NCBI GenBank assembly: GCA_949358305.1
Contig: OX442322.1
Span: forward strand, 5,828,001 to 5,892,000
Direction: 5' to 3'
Length of the DNA stretch: 64,000 bases
Source of the DNA: Strigamia acuminata
Taxonomy: Eukaryota; Arthropoda; Chilopoda; Geophilomorpha; Linotaeniidae
Of the stretch, positions 10,341-22,400 are shown in pieces; position 1 is the first letter of the stretch, and every line of letters starts with the position of its first letter. The notes under the pieces are model-generated. The model was not told the origin of the DNA. It made no database searches and saw only the letters and a list, made by a program, of their open reading frames with translations. Made by a program: the position numbers and the translations under genes.

Positions 10341-11951
10341 ATGGTCAAGAAGATACCGATTAAAAAGCGGCGAATTGTGATTCAGTCGAGTTCTTCGGAG
10401 GAAGAAGACACGCCAACAGTCAACCCGACCATCGTAACGGTCCCGGGAGCGCCAAATACTCCTATTGTGCTCGACCAAAAAGGATGGGACATATTAACCT
10501 GGGCCCGAAACAACCCAGATGCTCTCCCAAAGGAAATTCGCCCAAAAACGGCTGTACCCAAAACGGCGATGGAGGTTACCCAAGAAACCTTCATTATACC
10601 AAAAAAGGACAGTTTCTCCAAAAGCCATCCTTTACAGCCGATCCATAAACCAAGTACGAGTCGAATGAACGATTCGTCGACCTCTCATGAGAGAAGTCTG
10701 GACGAGATTGTCCAATTAGAGGCGAATCGAAATCCCGAAGGAAATCGCCATCAAGACAACAAACGTAAACAGCGAGAATACGTTCATTACGACTCGCCGC
10801 CACCCACGACTTCGCGCGAAGTAGTGTATACTCCTAGATACAATACGGCTAGAGGGAAACGTACGTTTGTGTCCACCAGAGCCCCCAAACTGCAGCCGAT
10901 GACTGCTCAACAAAGAGCAGCTAGTAAGCAAGAAAAGGCACTACGTCGAAAAGCCGCCTGCGATCGCGACCTGGAATTGGGAATTCCACACGACAATTTG
11001 GAGCTCGCGAAGGGCGAAATACCGTGCCCCTTTTGTTTCGGGGTCGGCTGGATGTCCGGCTCCGGGACCGGATGCCATTTGGCATCGTGCGGTAATTGTC
11101 TCGGATCGAAACGACGATTAAAAATCCAACCCTGGAACCCCAAGTTTGTTTCATTCGTGGTTAAAGGGTTGTTCGATCCACAACCCCGAAAATGGGCAAC
11201 CTGCCACCTTTGCAAAGCTTTATTGTCTAACGATGGCAAAGCTGTATACGAGGATCCTGAATTTATGAATTCACGAAGAACGCCCCTTGGCCTTCAAATG
11301 GGTTTGGAAAAAATGCCAAGTATTGTCTGCGTAGATAATGCGACCCAAACGGACGAAGCCGCATTAGTCCCCATGCCAAACGTTGTGGAACACGGAATTT
11401 CGAACGAGTTCTTAATTGAACCTTACCAAGTTCCTCCGAACACCAAGATAGGACAGTTATTTGTTTGGGAGGTTGAATACTACTACCCCATCGTGGCTCG
11501 ACTTGCAATTATCATTTCTCGTCAATTAATTACGGGTCTTCCCGATCAGATAACGGTAGGATACGTGACCAGGATTATGCAAATGATCTTGAATCCACGT
11601 CGCGTTGAGGGCTTCAACATTTTGGAGCACCTTTGGAATCTGCTCGTGGGAAAAATCGCGGATGAGATGAAGAATCAAATATGTGAAGGCTGGATTTTGG
11701 TTTTGCCCCCGGTGATTGACATCTACGAAGATCTCAAAAAGATGATCAATGAAGAAGACGGATCGACTGATCAGCCTGAAGCAGGGGATAAAGCACCCGA
11801 AACGCCCATCGCCACGGAAGTTGTTGCGACCGCTGCATTTTTCATAGATCGGCAACCGGAAGAACCCCTTCCCGCCAAGAAACGTGGCAAAAGTTCCTCT
11901 TCAAAGGATAGGCAAAAGCCCGCCACGGAGACCGAAAAAGGTCAAGATTAA
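10341..11951 (+). CDS. Gypsy-A1 ORF3: cysteine-cluster protein of unknown function
   Basis: The ORF is intact, 536 residues from ATG 10341. The N-terminus is very basic then Ser/Glu-rich (KKIPIKKRRI, then SSSSEEE), resembling a nuclear localisation region. Residues around 225-300 hold a cysteine cluster (CPFCFGVGW, CHLASCGNCLG, then CHLCKALL) recalling DnaJ-type CxxCxGxG zinc motifs. A helical region follows (about 360-475), and a Lys/Ser/Glu-rich tail ends KGQD. No signal peptide, membrane segment or J-domain is seen, so it is neither a classical Env nor a DnaJ chaperone. It occupies the env position between pol and the 3' LTR. A2 carries a copy that is about 96% identical by eye and also fully open, and A3 a diverged rear half, suggesting selection to keep it. 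RNA or DNA binding is inference. Confidence 0.85.
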   Translation: MVKKIPIKKRRIVIQSSSSEEEDTPTVNPTIVTVPGAPNTPIVLDQKGWDILTWARNNPDALPKEIRPKTAVPKTAMEVTQETFIIPKKDSFSKSHPLQPIHKPSTSRMNDSSTSHERSLDEIVQLEANRNPEGNRHQDNKRKQREYVHYDSPPPTTSREVVYTPRYNTARGKRTFVSTRAPKLQPMTAQQRAASKQEKALRRKAACDRDLELGIPHDNLELAKGEIPCPFCFGVGWMSGSGTGCHLASCGNCLGSKRRLKIQPWNPKFVSFVVKGLFDPQPRKWATCHLCKALLSNDGKAVYEDPEFMNSRRTPLGLQMGLEKMPSIVCVDNATQTDEAALVPMPNVVEHGISNEFLIEPYQVPPNTKIGQLFVWEVEYYYPIVARLAIIISRQLITGLPDQITVGYVTRIMQMILNPRRVEGFNILEHLWNLLVGKIADEMKNQICEGWILVLPPVIDIYEDLKKMINEEDGSTDQPEAGDKAPETPIATEVVATAAFFIDRQPEEPLPAKKRGKSSSSKDRQKPATETEKGQD

Positions 11952-12320
11952 GCTGTGTGTCGAATTTTTAAAAAAAAATAGCAGTTTATTTGTTTGAATC
12001 TGTGATAAAAAGAATATAATATGTAACCGAAAAATTACTTTAATCGAGATTTTTGTAAGAAGTACTTCCTCGATATAAGAGAATGACTTCACGTTTATTT
12101 TTTTAATAACCAAATTATTTTTATAACCGTCTCTGTAAAAGAGAAAATAAAAACAATTTTTGAGCATCCTAATGATAAGAACATGTTTATTAAAAACACT
12201 CATGAACTTTATGAAATTAAATAGTAAAATATTTAATAATATGGATGAATTTGGCACGAATGATATTCCTAAAGAATAACATAAAATATAAAGATATATG
12301 TTTAGTTATTAAGGGGGATG
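11952..12320 (+). other. Gypsy-A1 3' untranslated region and polypurine tract
   Basis: This 369-bp AT-rich region ends with the polypurine tract AAGGGGGATG (12311-12320) directly before the 3' LTR. The tract would prime plus-strand DNA synthesis. No gene is supported. Confidence 0.85.
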
Positions 12321-13967
12321 TGTGACAAATTAGCAATAGATGGCGCCACTAGTACTAGCGGCAAATTCAACCTCGAGCTTACTATTTTACATATAAATAG
12401 TTCACAAACATATTATTATGTTTGATACGACTAAATGTAATTCACATCGATAATATAAAGATATATTATCAATACTTAAGAAGATAAAATAGGCGTTACT
12501 GCTTTATCACCGATACATGACGAGAAACACGGTTTCGAATGTATTTCCGTTCTGTGTATCCATTTCCTGTCCCCGGTATCCAGTTCCGGTTTGTGCTAAA
12601 AGATTAGCATAATCCCAATTTGCATCTCCGTATCCACTTCCTGCGATACGAGATTGGTGGAACTTAATCCCACCGAGTATAAAACTCCCTGACAACAGGA
12701 AGTTAGTTAGTTCTTGATTTCTGGTTATTTGGTATGTTCCGCATGTCAAATAACTGTTTCTTACTCAGGGCATGGTTCTACCGAACCATGCATAGCATGG
12801 CTCTGCTGAGCCATGCAACCCCCGTCAACTGAAGGCGAAGTTCGGACTGTTCATGTTTCCGTCAAACGGTCTTGCCGAGGAGAAAGCCTCCCGCATAAGT
12901 ATCCTCGTGGTCGGACAATAGAATCACGTGTGATACCAAAGTATTTAGTAACCGTTAGTAGCACTGTTACTGAAAGAGATTGACTCCATCACTTGATGGT
13001 GCCAAAGCAGTCTGCATGCAAAACATGCAGTTACCGCCAGTAGCACTATGTGTTTGGGAAAGTTATATCTCTTCGGTGATGGTGCCAAAGCAGTCTACTT
13101 ATGAGTAGTATCTCAGGTGATTAATTCTGTTGTGCAGAACTGCGGGCTATATCCCCATGAATACCAGTGCCGTCTCTCACCGCACTGTTATTTAGGGCAC
13201 GCGCGATACTGTTCTGCTCAGCAAGGCGAACTTTGACGGCAATTGTGTGTTGCGATGTTTAACCTTTATTATATTTTGTAGTTGATAAATACACCTTAAT
13301 TGTTTAAACTTGGCAACAAGTTAACAACCGAAGTAAGTCACGAGACTTATTTCACTGTATGACGAATCAAATTCGTAACAATAAATTGAATACAATTTAT
13401 TGAGTTAATTTATTAAACTCACAACATCGCGAATTAAATATAATTCGCAAGCGGAACCTTGGCGAATAAATGACTTCATTTATTCATTACCAATTTCCAA
13501 CCCTAGTTGTGGCGGTGCACATGAGTCAACCGCACCTCTCGGATCGAACCAGACAGCATTACACGGACCATTACACGATACGAACCAGGAACGCGAAGGA
13601 ACCAGTTCCACGATTACGAAGCGCCGACGGAAGCCGCGAGGACACAGCCAGCCCGGCTATCTGATGACATCTATACTCGGTCGAGCGGGCGTTTTGCCGT
13701 TCCCGAACCCCGGATCACCAATAACCGTAATCATACTATTTTAGGGCTGTTTTACAGCCAATTCATGCATAGTTTAACTTGTATTTAACTTGCCAAATGT
13801 CGGCATTAGAATTTGTATAACTTTTAGATTTGATTCTATTGTTTGACAACAATAAATGTAGTGTTTGAGAAACTTGTTGTCTTTATTTTATCTCGTATTA
13901 TTCACTATTTCACGCGACTTATACCCGCAACTATCATGCGATAGGAGTTGTGGTCGTCACCGTCACA
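12321..13967 (+). repeat. Gypsy-A1 3' LTR
   Basis: The same 1647-bp sequence as 826-2472 with about five substitutions noticed by eye (for example cccctg versus cccatg in the middle of the LTR). It has AGATGGCGC at 12338-12346. It ends GTCACA and is followed by the duplicated atgt. Confidence 0.95.
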
Positions 13968-14108
13968 ATGTAACTTTACATTATACAATAAAGGAAAATA
14001 AAAGGGCGAACCATCAAGCCGGGTACTGTTAATACAATCGCTACAGAAGCCCGAAAATTCCCATTGGAACTTGATGATCCTCGAAGTTGGGTAAATAAAT
14101 AAGGAATG

Positions 14109-17100
14109 TCATGATAAGTTGAAGTTGAAGATCCGGGAGATCAGCAGACGTAGTTGTGTTGAGCTCAACCATTTGGTGAAGATGTCTGCTACATTCATTG
14201 GTCCAGGAATCTTTCTCAGTTCGAATGCACCTGCTGTGTACCATTCCCGAATCCAATGAAACTTCACTCGGATATGTTTCGTCTTACTATTCTCCACGTC
14301 ATTTGAAGTGAATTGGATGGAAGAAAGCGCGTCGGAAAACACTATTGGTTTTGTTGATCGATTCAACATCGGGACGGAACTATAAACATAGTCTAACCAA
14401 TACAGCTCCCGAACGCACTCAACGAGGGCGACAAATTCCGCTTCCATCGTTGAGCACGCCACGCTAGTTTGTTTTCGGCAACTCCATCCGATGGGGACAT
14501 TTCCAATGTATGCAATACATCCGCCGAAACTTAATGACGTGGTAATGTCCGTGGCCCAGGACGCATCAGTATATCCCCAAAGCTGTCCACTAGTGCAGTT
14601 TGAAAGTTCAATGGCATAATCAATGGTATTTCCCACATAGCGAACCACTTGCATTAAAGCTTTGATGTGGGTGTGATCATAGCAGTTGTTGAACTGGGAT
14701 AACAGGATAACTGAATATAGAATGTCAGGTCGTGTCCTGGACGCGAGGAAGAGAAGTGAGCCTATCAACGAACGGTATGGAAACTCGGGCAAATTCTCTT
14801 TTGACCCTTTGACGAGCGTCGTTCCTGGAGTCACGGGCACTTTGATGAGTTTGTCGGGTGTGATCTCGAACTTCTTAAGGATCTTTTGGATGTATGATTT
14901 TTGAGAGATATAGATCCCTTTTGATGTGCGGATGAACTCAACGCCTAAGAGTTTCGAGATGGGACCCAAATTTACAATGTCAAATTTGATACTGATGAGA
15001 GCAATTAGGTGAGTCAGGATGCCATCGGTTGCGTAAAATAAAACAATGTCATCGACATAGATAAGCATCACGGCAGAGGTCCCGTAGATGTACACGCAGT
15101 TGCACCCTGGTAATTTTCGAAAGCCTAAATCACGCAAGGTTTGGTCAAGCTTTTCAAACCATTGTCGCCCCGATTGGTGGAGTCCATAGAGCGACCTAAT
15201 CAATAACCATACGTGATTTGGATTTGAACATGTTGCGCCAGCTGGAATACGCATGTACACTTTATGTGCAAGATCGCCGTATAGGTACGCGCATTTGACG
15301 TCCAAATGCGCGTCCTTCCATCCTTTAAGGACAACTAACAGACAGAAAAACAGGCGTATAAGAACGAAGTTGACAACAGGGCTGAAGACCTCATCATAGT
15401 CTACTCCTAACGTTTGACGAAAGCCCTGTGCCACTATCGCTGGCCTCAGGGGTGTGAGGTCGACGAGCCAAAGCATCGGGACGTAATCTCCTCCGAGGAC
15501 GGTAAAGCGGAAGTGGTGGGTCAGGCGTGACGTCCAAACCGATGTCCTCCGGTACATCGTCCGCAAACAGAATAGGAGGAGGCAATTCATCAGCAATGTC
15601 CTCTTCGACCTCCTCGAGGACGGAGCGATATGAAGCGACTGATGAAGCGCTTGACGGAGCCCGATGGCGGAATTCATCATCGTCATTAGACGATTCATCG
15701 TCGGAATCACGACGTCGACGTGACCAGGGAACGGACGGAAAAGCACCATCGTCAAAAGTGACACGGGACGGTGTAGTGACGCGAGAAGGCTCCTCCATGA
15801 ATGGAGCATTTTCGTAGGGATCCGGAACGTAAAACGGCGAGCGTTTGAAATTCTGACGTTCATCGATTTGAACGTGAACGGATTCCGTGACGGTGTTCGT
15901 AGCCGGATTCTAAACCCGATAACCGCGAGTGTTGGAGGCGTAACCTACGAGAAATCCTTCCCACGCCCGTGGATCCATTTTGTTGCGCCCGGGTGCGGTG
16001 AAATGCACCCAGCATTTAGAACCAATTTTTCGGAAATGTTTGACGGAGAGGGCACGCTGGCGCCACAAAACATATGGAACTTCGTCGTTAAGTTTCGAAT
16101 GCGGGCTGCGATTTTTAACGTACGAAAATGTCACAGCGAGTTTAGCCCAAAGTGTGTGCGGAAAACCGGTTTCGGAGGTAATAGAGCAAAGATAGTCGCC
16201 CATCGTCCGGTTTAGGCGTTCGGCGACCCCGTTCATTTGCGGGCTTCCGGGATTGGTCCGTTGTGCGACAATGCCCTTGTCAGCGAGGTAACGGTCAAAA
16301 GTCTTAGAAATAAATTCCCCGCCGCGATCCGTGCGAATTGATTTGACGCGGGAATCCGTAATGCGTTCAACGCGAGAAACAAAGTCTTTGAAAGTTGTGA
16401 AGACGTCGGATTTGCGTGCAATCGGAAAAATCCACGAATATCGGGTTGCGTCGTCAACAATGGAGAAGGCATAATCAGCACCGCCAATCGAAGTCAGTCT
16501 TGACGGGCCCCAGACGTCCATGTGCAGCAACTCCAACGGTTTGGTCGTCGAAGGTGTGGGAATCGGTTTATGCGAGGCGCGTGTGGACTTGGCAATGCGA
16601 CATGAGTTGCAGGAAAGTTCTTGTCGAACCGCAGCCGGATCGAGTCCATAAACTTGGGAATTGTTCGCCAAAGTCCGCATGGTTTTGGTGTGGAGATGGC
16701 CCAACCTGGCATGCCATAATCCCGTGGCATCCGCAACGTTCGCAGCCGGCGTTATAACCTTTTTAGGAGGTGGGACTGCCTTAGTCGTGGCAACGGGAGG
16801 CGGAGGAGATGATAGGACGTTGGAATACATCCGGATCTGTTGTGGTTTAGATCCGGGAACAGGAGAAGGCACGAGTAGGGTGTTGGAAGAGATGGGTAAG
16901 CGAAAGTCGGTCATTTCAACGTTTGATATTTTCTTCGACTTCTTTGAGGGCATCGCGGGAAAATCTTCCTCCTTCGTGATGAGAGTCATCGGCGCAGTAG
17001 TCGGAGGTGACGTTGGGATGGGCGGTGTACTCGAAACAACAGTCGGCGACGCAAATGGCAAAATTAGTCCATCTACGAAGTAAAGTCCTGACTTTTGCTT

Positions 17101-17861
17101 CGCCCGAAGAACACTTTGTTTGATATCTGTCCCATATGTATGCAACTCCGAATTGTAAATGTGTATGTGATGCCCACATTTATCAACTCGCGAAACCGAA
17201 ATTAAATTAGCGCCAAAATCAGGTGCGTACAAAACATCGCGGAGAAGTACGGTGCATTCACAGCCATCGATGAGTGACTTGACTGGAACATTCCCTTTTC
17301 CGGTAACTTTGGAGCTTCCTTGTCCCAATTCGATATTAAAAGGGACGACCTCAACAAAGTCCAAGAACCACGATTTAACGTGTGAAACGTGGTCGGTGGC
17401 GCCGCAGTCAACAATCCATTCGTGAGATTGGACGAAATGAACGGTAGGAACCTGGATCGCAGGTGGTGCGGACAGGAGATATGCTGCATCTCGGCGCGGG
17501 CGTGAAGACTCGCGAAACTGTCCCTGTTGCTGTTGATTCGGGTTCACATTCGGATTCGGGCCTTTATTGCGACGTCGACTCTTGCTGCGAGATCGTGTCT
17601 AAAGCGTAGCTACCGGCTGTTGCCCCGTTGTTTGCTTGCGAGGATGCTGGCACTTATTGGCGTAGTGTCCAAGCTCGTTGCAATTGAAGCAACGCACCTG
17701 CGCAAGCGGGCGCGGGGGTCGCGACTGGTTACGTCCTTGTCGCCCAGTAGCATAAGCGGAGGAATTACCGGAGTTTCGGTTCGAATGCGACTTTAATCGT
17801 AGATATTCCGACAACAACTGATCGGAGACTTTAGCCGGGGTAAACTCTGCCAGCGGCCAAT
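14109..17861 (-). pseudogene. pol: Copia-R gag (rear) and pol, two stops and an internal deletion
   Basis: Reading down the minus strand: end of the gag core (HYHWPLAEFTP), a CCHC knuckle CFNCNELGHYANKC, then TAG at 17601-17599 where Copia-B has Gln. Next are protease (WIVDCGATDHVSH), integrase (HARLGHLHTKTM, CNSCRIAKS, HMDVWGPSR, RTDRGGEF, NGVAERLNR) and TAG at 15912-15910 where Copia-B has Trp. The linker continues in frame to about 15450, where a deletion relative to Copia-B removes the start of reverse transcriptase and changes frame. RT then resumes at VAQGFRQTLGVDYDE with IYVDDIVLFY and ends in RNase H (YTDASWA to TKWLSS). The product would be the usual copia polyprotein; this copy is dead. 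Confidence 0.88.
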
Positions 17862-17866
17862 GATAA

Positions 17867-18383
17867 TGTTGGTTTTGAGAAACCCAAATGTTTTATGTCG
17901 ATGTGATATAGAATCACATTTTGATTGTTTAGTTTAATTATCTCGATGTATTAATTCACATGTTTATTTACTTTGGTATTATGTTTGCTTTATGCATTTA
18001 AGCATGAAGCATCATGCATTCCCTAGCTATATTTTTATGTAATGCATAATTCCGACACAAGGTGTCGTTGCTTATGTTTTTCCCATCCAAGATGGACGCG
18101 CACATGAATATGTGCTCTCATTGCTTTTCAACATTAGAAAAGGACTCTATTTGTAAGATATTTATTATTTCCGATAAATGTTTATGTTTTTAGAGTATTT
18201 CACTTTAATTTAGAGCACCTTCTGTGCTTTTTGGGCGCACATAAGCGGTATTTGGCCGCGCGCACTCGTCTCGTTCGCGACAACGTCGCTATTACGTCCG
18301 TGTCGGCGACACGGCGCCCGAATTGCGCTTCCACACTCGACACACGTCGAATTTGCGCCACTTCCCTCTGCTCCAAACGTTCA
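17867..18383 (+). repeat. Copia-B 5' LTR
   Basis: 517 bp, begins TGTTGGTTTTGAG and ends AAACGTTCA. It includes CCAAGATGGACGCG at 18087-18100, resembling a YY1/Pho core. It matches 24571-25087 except for a few bases (gataaatg here versus attaaatg). Confidence 0.95.
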
Positions 18384-18385
18384 AT

Positions 18386-18401
18386 TGGTAGCAGAGGATG
18401 G
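18386..18401 (+). other. Copia-B primer-binding site, initiator tRNA-Met
   Basis: TGGTAGCAGAGGATGG lies 2 nt after the LTR. It is complementary to the full 3' acceptor end of animal initiator tRNA-Met plus CCA, as recalled for vertebrates. The same site occurs in Copia-C and Copia-D, and a 12-nt version in Copia-R. Confidence 0.88.
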
Positions 18402-19421
18402 TTGGCTTGTTTGCATAACCATTTTTCCTTTTATCGCCGAAAAATTTCGCGAATTTCGCGAATTTTCGCGGCGATTTGTGTTTTTGCAGAATCCATCGAC
18501 GCTCGGGCCTATTTCCGTATCGACGACGTATCGCCGACGTTTGGACACGACTAGTGTTGTCCACTATACGTTTTCACGTTTATTTTCGCCAAAAATTGCG
18601 CGGTCTCGCGAATTTTTAGGCGAATTTTCGTCTTTTTCAGTTTTTTGTCGATTTTTCGAATTGACGACGTGTCATCGACGTTTGGAGACAGCCAGGGTTG
18701 TCCACCACACGATTCCACGTCTAATTTTGTCCGAATTTGCGCGGTCTTGCGGTTTTCGAGGCGAATTTTCTTTATATTTTCAGATTTTCGCGTCAATTTT
18801 ATTTTTCGACGATTTTCCGACGATTTTTCGACGGAAACGAGACGTTTCTCGCTATATACACCCCGGCGTGTATATAGTATCGACGATTTATTTATTTTCG
18901 ACGCATCTTTGTGAAGAGCCTCATTTTATGAGACGAATCTGGATTTTCGAATCCAGATTGCGCTTTTTCTCCGGTTTTTTCGAGAAAAACCGCGCCGTGC
19001 CTTCATTTGCACGAGGTCGCAACCGCGGCAGATTCACCTATTTCTCCTTCTTGTCGCAATACACTTTGTTAGATTTAAGTGGGTATTTTGGTTGGGTCAT
19101 TATTAGAATCGCAATAGCCCTTCGGACAAGTCTGTCCAAGCTATTGTTGTATTCTAGAGTAAGGCTGAGCCCTGCGCCACCTAGTATTCCCGCGATCCCA
19201 GGAGATCTCAAAGGACACTAGGGGGACACTTACTCTAGGTTATCAGCCGATTGTAGCATCGGCTCTTAATTCGTGGTTTTCCGCTTCGAAAGTGCTTCGA
19301 TTAGTGTTTGTGACAGTGCAGTGCTTCGAATATTCGCCGACGACGCCTATATCACTCTCAAAGCCTTCGTGTTTGCGTGGTGTGCGAAATCTTCTTTTTC
19401 CACGCCATTTTCCGCGTCGAG
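18402..19421 (+). other. Copia-B repetitive leader
   Basis: This leader of about 1 kb has no supported gene. It is rich in TCGCGAATTT and CGACGACGT words. Two diverged direct-repeat units are visible at about 18520-18655 and 18662-18790, each starting near GACGACGT-TC-CGACGTTTGGA and containing GCGCGGTCT. A 278-codon open stretch across it (18385-19221) is low-complexity and not supported as a gene. Confidence 0.75.
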
Positions 19422-22400
19422 ATGCAGAAATCACCTTGCGTGGAGCCAACGGTTGGAAAATGCCCGATGTTGGGCATAAACAATTATGAATCATGGCGTC
19501 GTGCGATGTGCATGCTTCTAAAGTCCGAAGGGCTTTGGAGGCATGTAACGGAAGAAAAAGAAGCCGAGTATTTGTTGACATTAACACCCAAAGAGATCGA
19601 AAAATTTATGATGAAGAAGGATAAGGCGTCAGGGCACATATATTGCCATGTGAGCGAGGCAAAACGCTCGACATTGGACAATGCCAACACTCCGAAACAG
19701 GCGTGGGACATCCTCACCAAGATTTTCGCTCCTAGTTCCCTGGCTCGTCAAGCAGCCATGAGATGGCAATTTTTAGGCCTACATCTTCAGCCAAACGAAG
19801 ACATGGTCGATTTCGTCAGTCGTGTCGATCTTCACGTACGCCAACTCAGGGATATGAAGGAGGAAGTTTCGGATAAGCATCACGCTTACCAATACCTGAA
19901 TCGACTGCCTCCGGAATATGCTCAGGCCACATTTGCCATCTATAACTGGCCTGAAGCTAACTTTACGCCGTCTAAAGTGTCCAAACAATTAATTTCCGAA
20001 TATCTTCGTCTCAAATCAGTGGGTTTACACAATGTTTCATCATCGGCTCACGCATCTGCCCAGAACCAGCAGCAATCTCGTCAAGGTTCACGTCCGCGCC
20101 GTCCATTATCGCAGGTTAAATGTTTCAACTGTCAAGAGATGGGTCACTACGCTAACAAGTGCCCATACCCGAAGCGTGACGACCGGAATCAACAACCAAC
20201 GGCAACATTCCAACGTTCTCGCAGCAAAAGCAAGAAGCGTGGCAGGAACTCGGCCCCCAAACCCGAGGACAATCGCCCAAGAGGAAGTTCCCATCCGGTT
20301 CGCAACGCGGTATTTTTCGTCAATGCCCCACAGATTGTTGAACGTCCTGTCGCCCACCTGATGCAATCCAACGAATGGATAGTTGATTGCGGCGCCACAG
20401 ACCACGTCTCCCACGTGAGGTCGTGGTTTTCCGAGTTCATGAACATTGTCCCATTTGACATCGAATTGGGACAGGGAAAATCACAGGTGACCGGCAGAGG
20501 AACCGTTGCGTTACAAACACGCGTGGACAATTCTCATTGCAATGTGACGTTAACGAATGTGCTTTATGCGCCCAATTTTGAGGCGAATCTAATTTCAGTG
20601 TCCAAAATTGATAAGACCCGACACCACATCCATATTTTTAACGGAGAAATCAACGTCTATCAAACGGATATTACAAATGCTATTTTACGAGCAAAGGAAA
20701 AGGGAGGACTCTACTATGTGGATGGGTTGTGTATTAACCTGACCGTTGCCGTTACGACTTCACCGATTGTCCAACAATCACCCGTACAGACATTTGTCAC
20801 GACGGAAGAGGACTTCGTGAAGATTCCGAAGCCAAAGAAACAGAAGTCACAGCAACAGTATATTACGGATTTTAGGATTCAAATGCCGCCATTACCTGCG
20901 ACGGAGGCCCCGACGTCAATTCCGGTTGCCACCAATCCTGTCTCACAATCCTTGCCTGTCCTCAACAACTCTCCAACCCTGTCCTATGCTGATGTCATCC
21001 AATACATCCCAAGCAGCCCTTTGCCTATTACACCTCCTCCTGTTGTCCAATCCGTAAGCAATCCTTCCCAATCACAAAAGAAGATTGTTCCTAACCCTGC
21101 CCAATTACCAAAGAAAGTCCAAGCCAATCCTGCTTCTGCCAAGGATGTAACCGGTTTATGGCATAGCCGCCTTGGACATCTTCATACCAACGCTATGCGG
21201 TTATTAGCCAATAATGACCAGGTTTATGGACTTGAACCGGCGGAAGTGTCGCAGGAATTAGCATGCAATGACTGCCGGATTGCGAAGTCTACTAGGGCTT
21301 CTCATAAACCGGATCCTCATCCTTCCACCACCAAGCCTCTTGACCTCTTACATATGGATGTCTGGGGGCCGTATCCGGTTCCTTCATTTGGTGGCGCTCG
21401 TTTTGTTCTCACCGTCATTGACGATGCAACCAGATATACCTGGATCACCCCCTTAGCACAAAAATCTCAAGTCTTCTCGTGCTTCAAAGAAATCGTCGCC
21501 AGAGTTGAGCGTGTCGCCAACACACGTGTCAAGGCCATACGCACTGATAGAGGCGGCGAATTCTTATCGAACGAATTTCAACAGTATTTAAAGGACAAAG
21601 GGATCCAGGGTCAGCGAACAAATCCTTCGAGCCCCCAGATGAACGGCACAGCTGAGAGGATCAACCGGACAATGGCTGACCACATTAGAGCTGTACAAGA
21701 AGAAACAAAACTTCCAGCCGCCTTATGGGCAGAGATCGCTGTCAACTTCGCATACATCAAAAATCGAAGTCCACATTCTCGTCTGAATAATCAGGTGCCA
21801 TATATTCTTTGGCGACAGCGTGCTCTTTCCTTGCGTCATCTGAGAAAAATTGGATCTAAGTGCTGGGTGCACTTCACTGCACCGGGACGCAGGAAACTCG
21901 ACCCAAGAGCCTGGGAGGGATTTCTCGTGGGTTACGCCACCGGCACGCGTGGTTACCGCGTATGGAATCCTGTGGACAATAGCGTAACGGAATCAATTCA
22001 CGTACGCATTGATGAGCATCAGTCTTACAAAAAGACACTGCGGAACCAAAACGGCAATCGCTATCCCATTTACGAAGAACCTGATGTTGGTCAACAACCT
22101 CGAGTTACTTTTGACGACAGTGTCCAATATCTGGACTGGCCCAAGAATGATTCTGACGAAGATTCATCCAATGCATCGGATGAAAATGGCGACAACCCAG
22201 ACGATGATGACGATAATGATGATGATGAGGATGGAGATGGAAATGTTTCTAGATCTATTTCTATCCCACTAGTACATCTTTCGCCACTTGGGACTCCCGA
22301 ACGTCAATCGATGATGATGCTATTCGATCGTATGCAGCTGAATCACAACAGTTTGGCTCTCCGAATATTTCATCAGCTTCTGCCAGTTCTCCTGAGCTTT

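Larger units (their letters stand above)
826..13967 (+). mobile_element. Gypsy-A1: full-length Ty3/gypsy element with a third ORF
   Basis: The element is 13142 bp with two 1647-bp LTRs beginning TGTGAC and ending GTCACA, and a 4-bp target duplication atgt (822-825 and 13968-13971). Internal order is tRNA-Gln PBS, long leader, gag, pol (one in-frame nonsense), a 590-bp spacer, a third ORF and a polypurine tract. Only about five differences were noticed by eye between the LTRs, so insertion is fairly recent. It sits at a junction between two different copia sequences. It is a close relative of Gypsy-A2 (30972-44098). Confidence 0.95.

Noticed and set aside
10907-11239. Antisense ORFs over Gypsy-A ORF3 (also 33702-34034)
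   Set aside because: Shadows of a conserved coding region on the opposite strand; codon constraint follows ORF3.
10341-11951. Gypsy-A ORF3 as an envelope gene or a DnaJ chaperone
   Set aside because: No signal peptide, transmembrane segment or furin-like site for Env, and no J-domain HPD motif; only the CxxC cluster resembles DnaJ.
15527-17083. Several plus-strand ORFs over Copia-R pol
   Set aside because: Antisense shadows of integrase and linker coding sequence; no recognisable domains.
18386-18401. tRNA gene near TGGTAGCAGAGG sites
   Set aside because: Only the 16-nt acceptor complement is present, in PBS position next to LTRs; there is no cloverleaf.
18385-19221. 278-codon open stretch in the Copia-B leader
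   Set aside because: Low-complexity Phe/Arg/Ser-rich translation of the repetitive TCGCGAATTT leader; no similarity to gag or pol and not conserved in other leaders.
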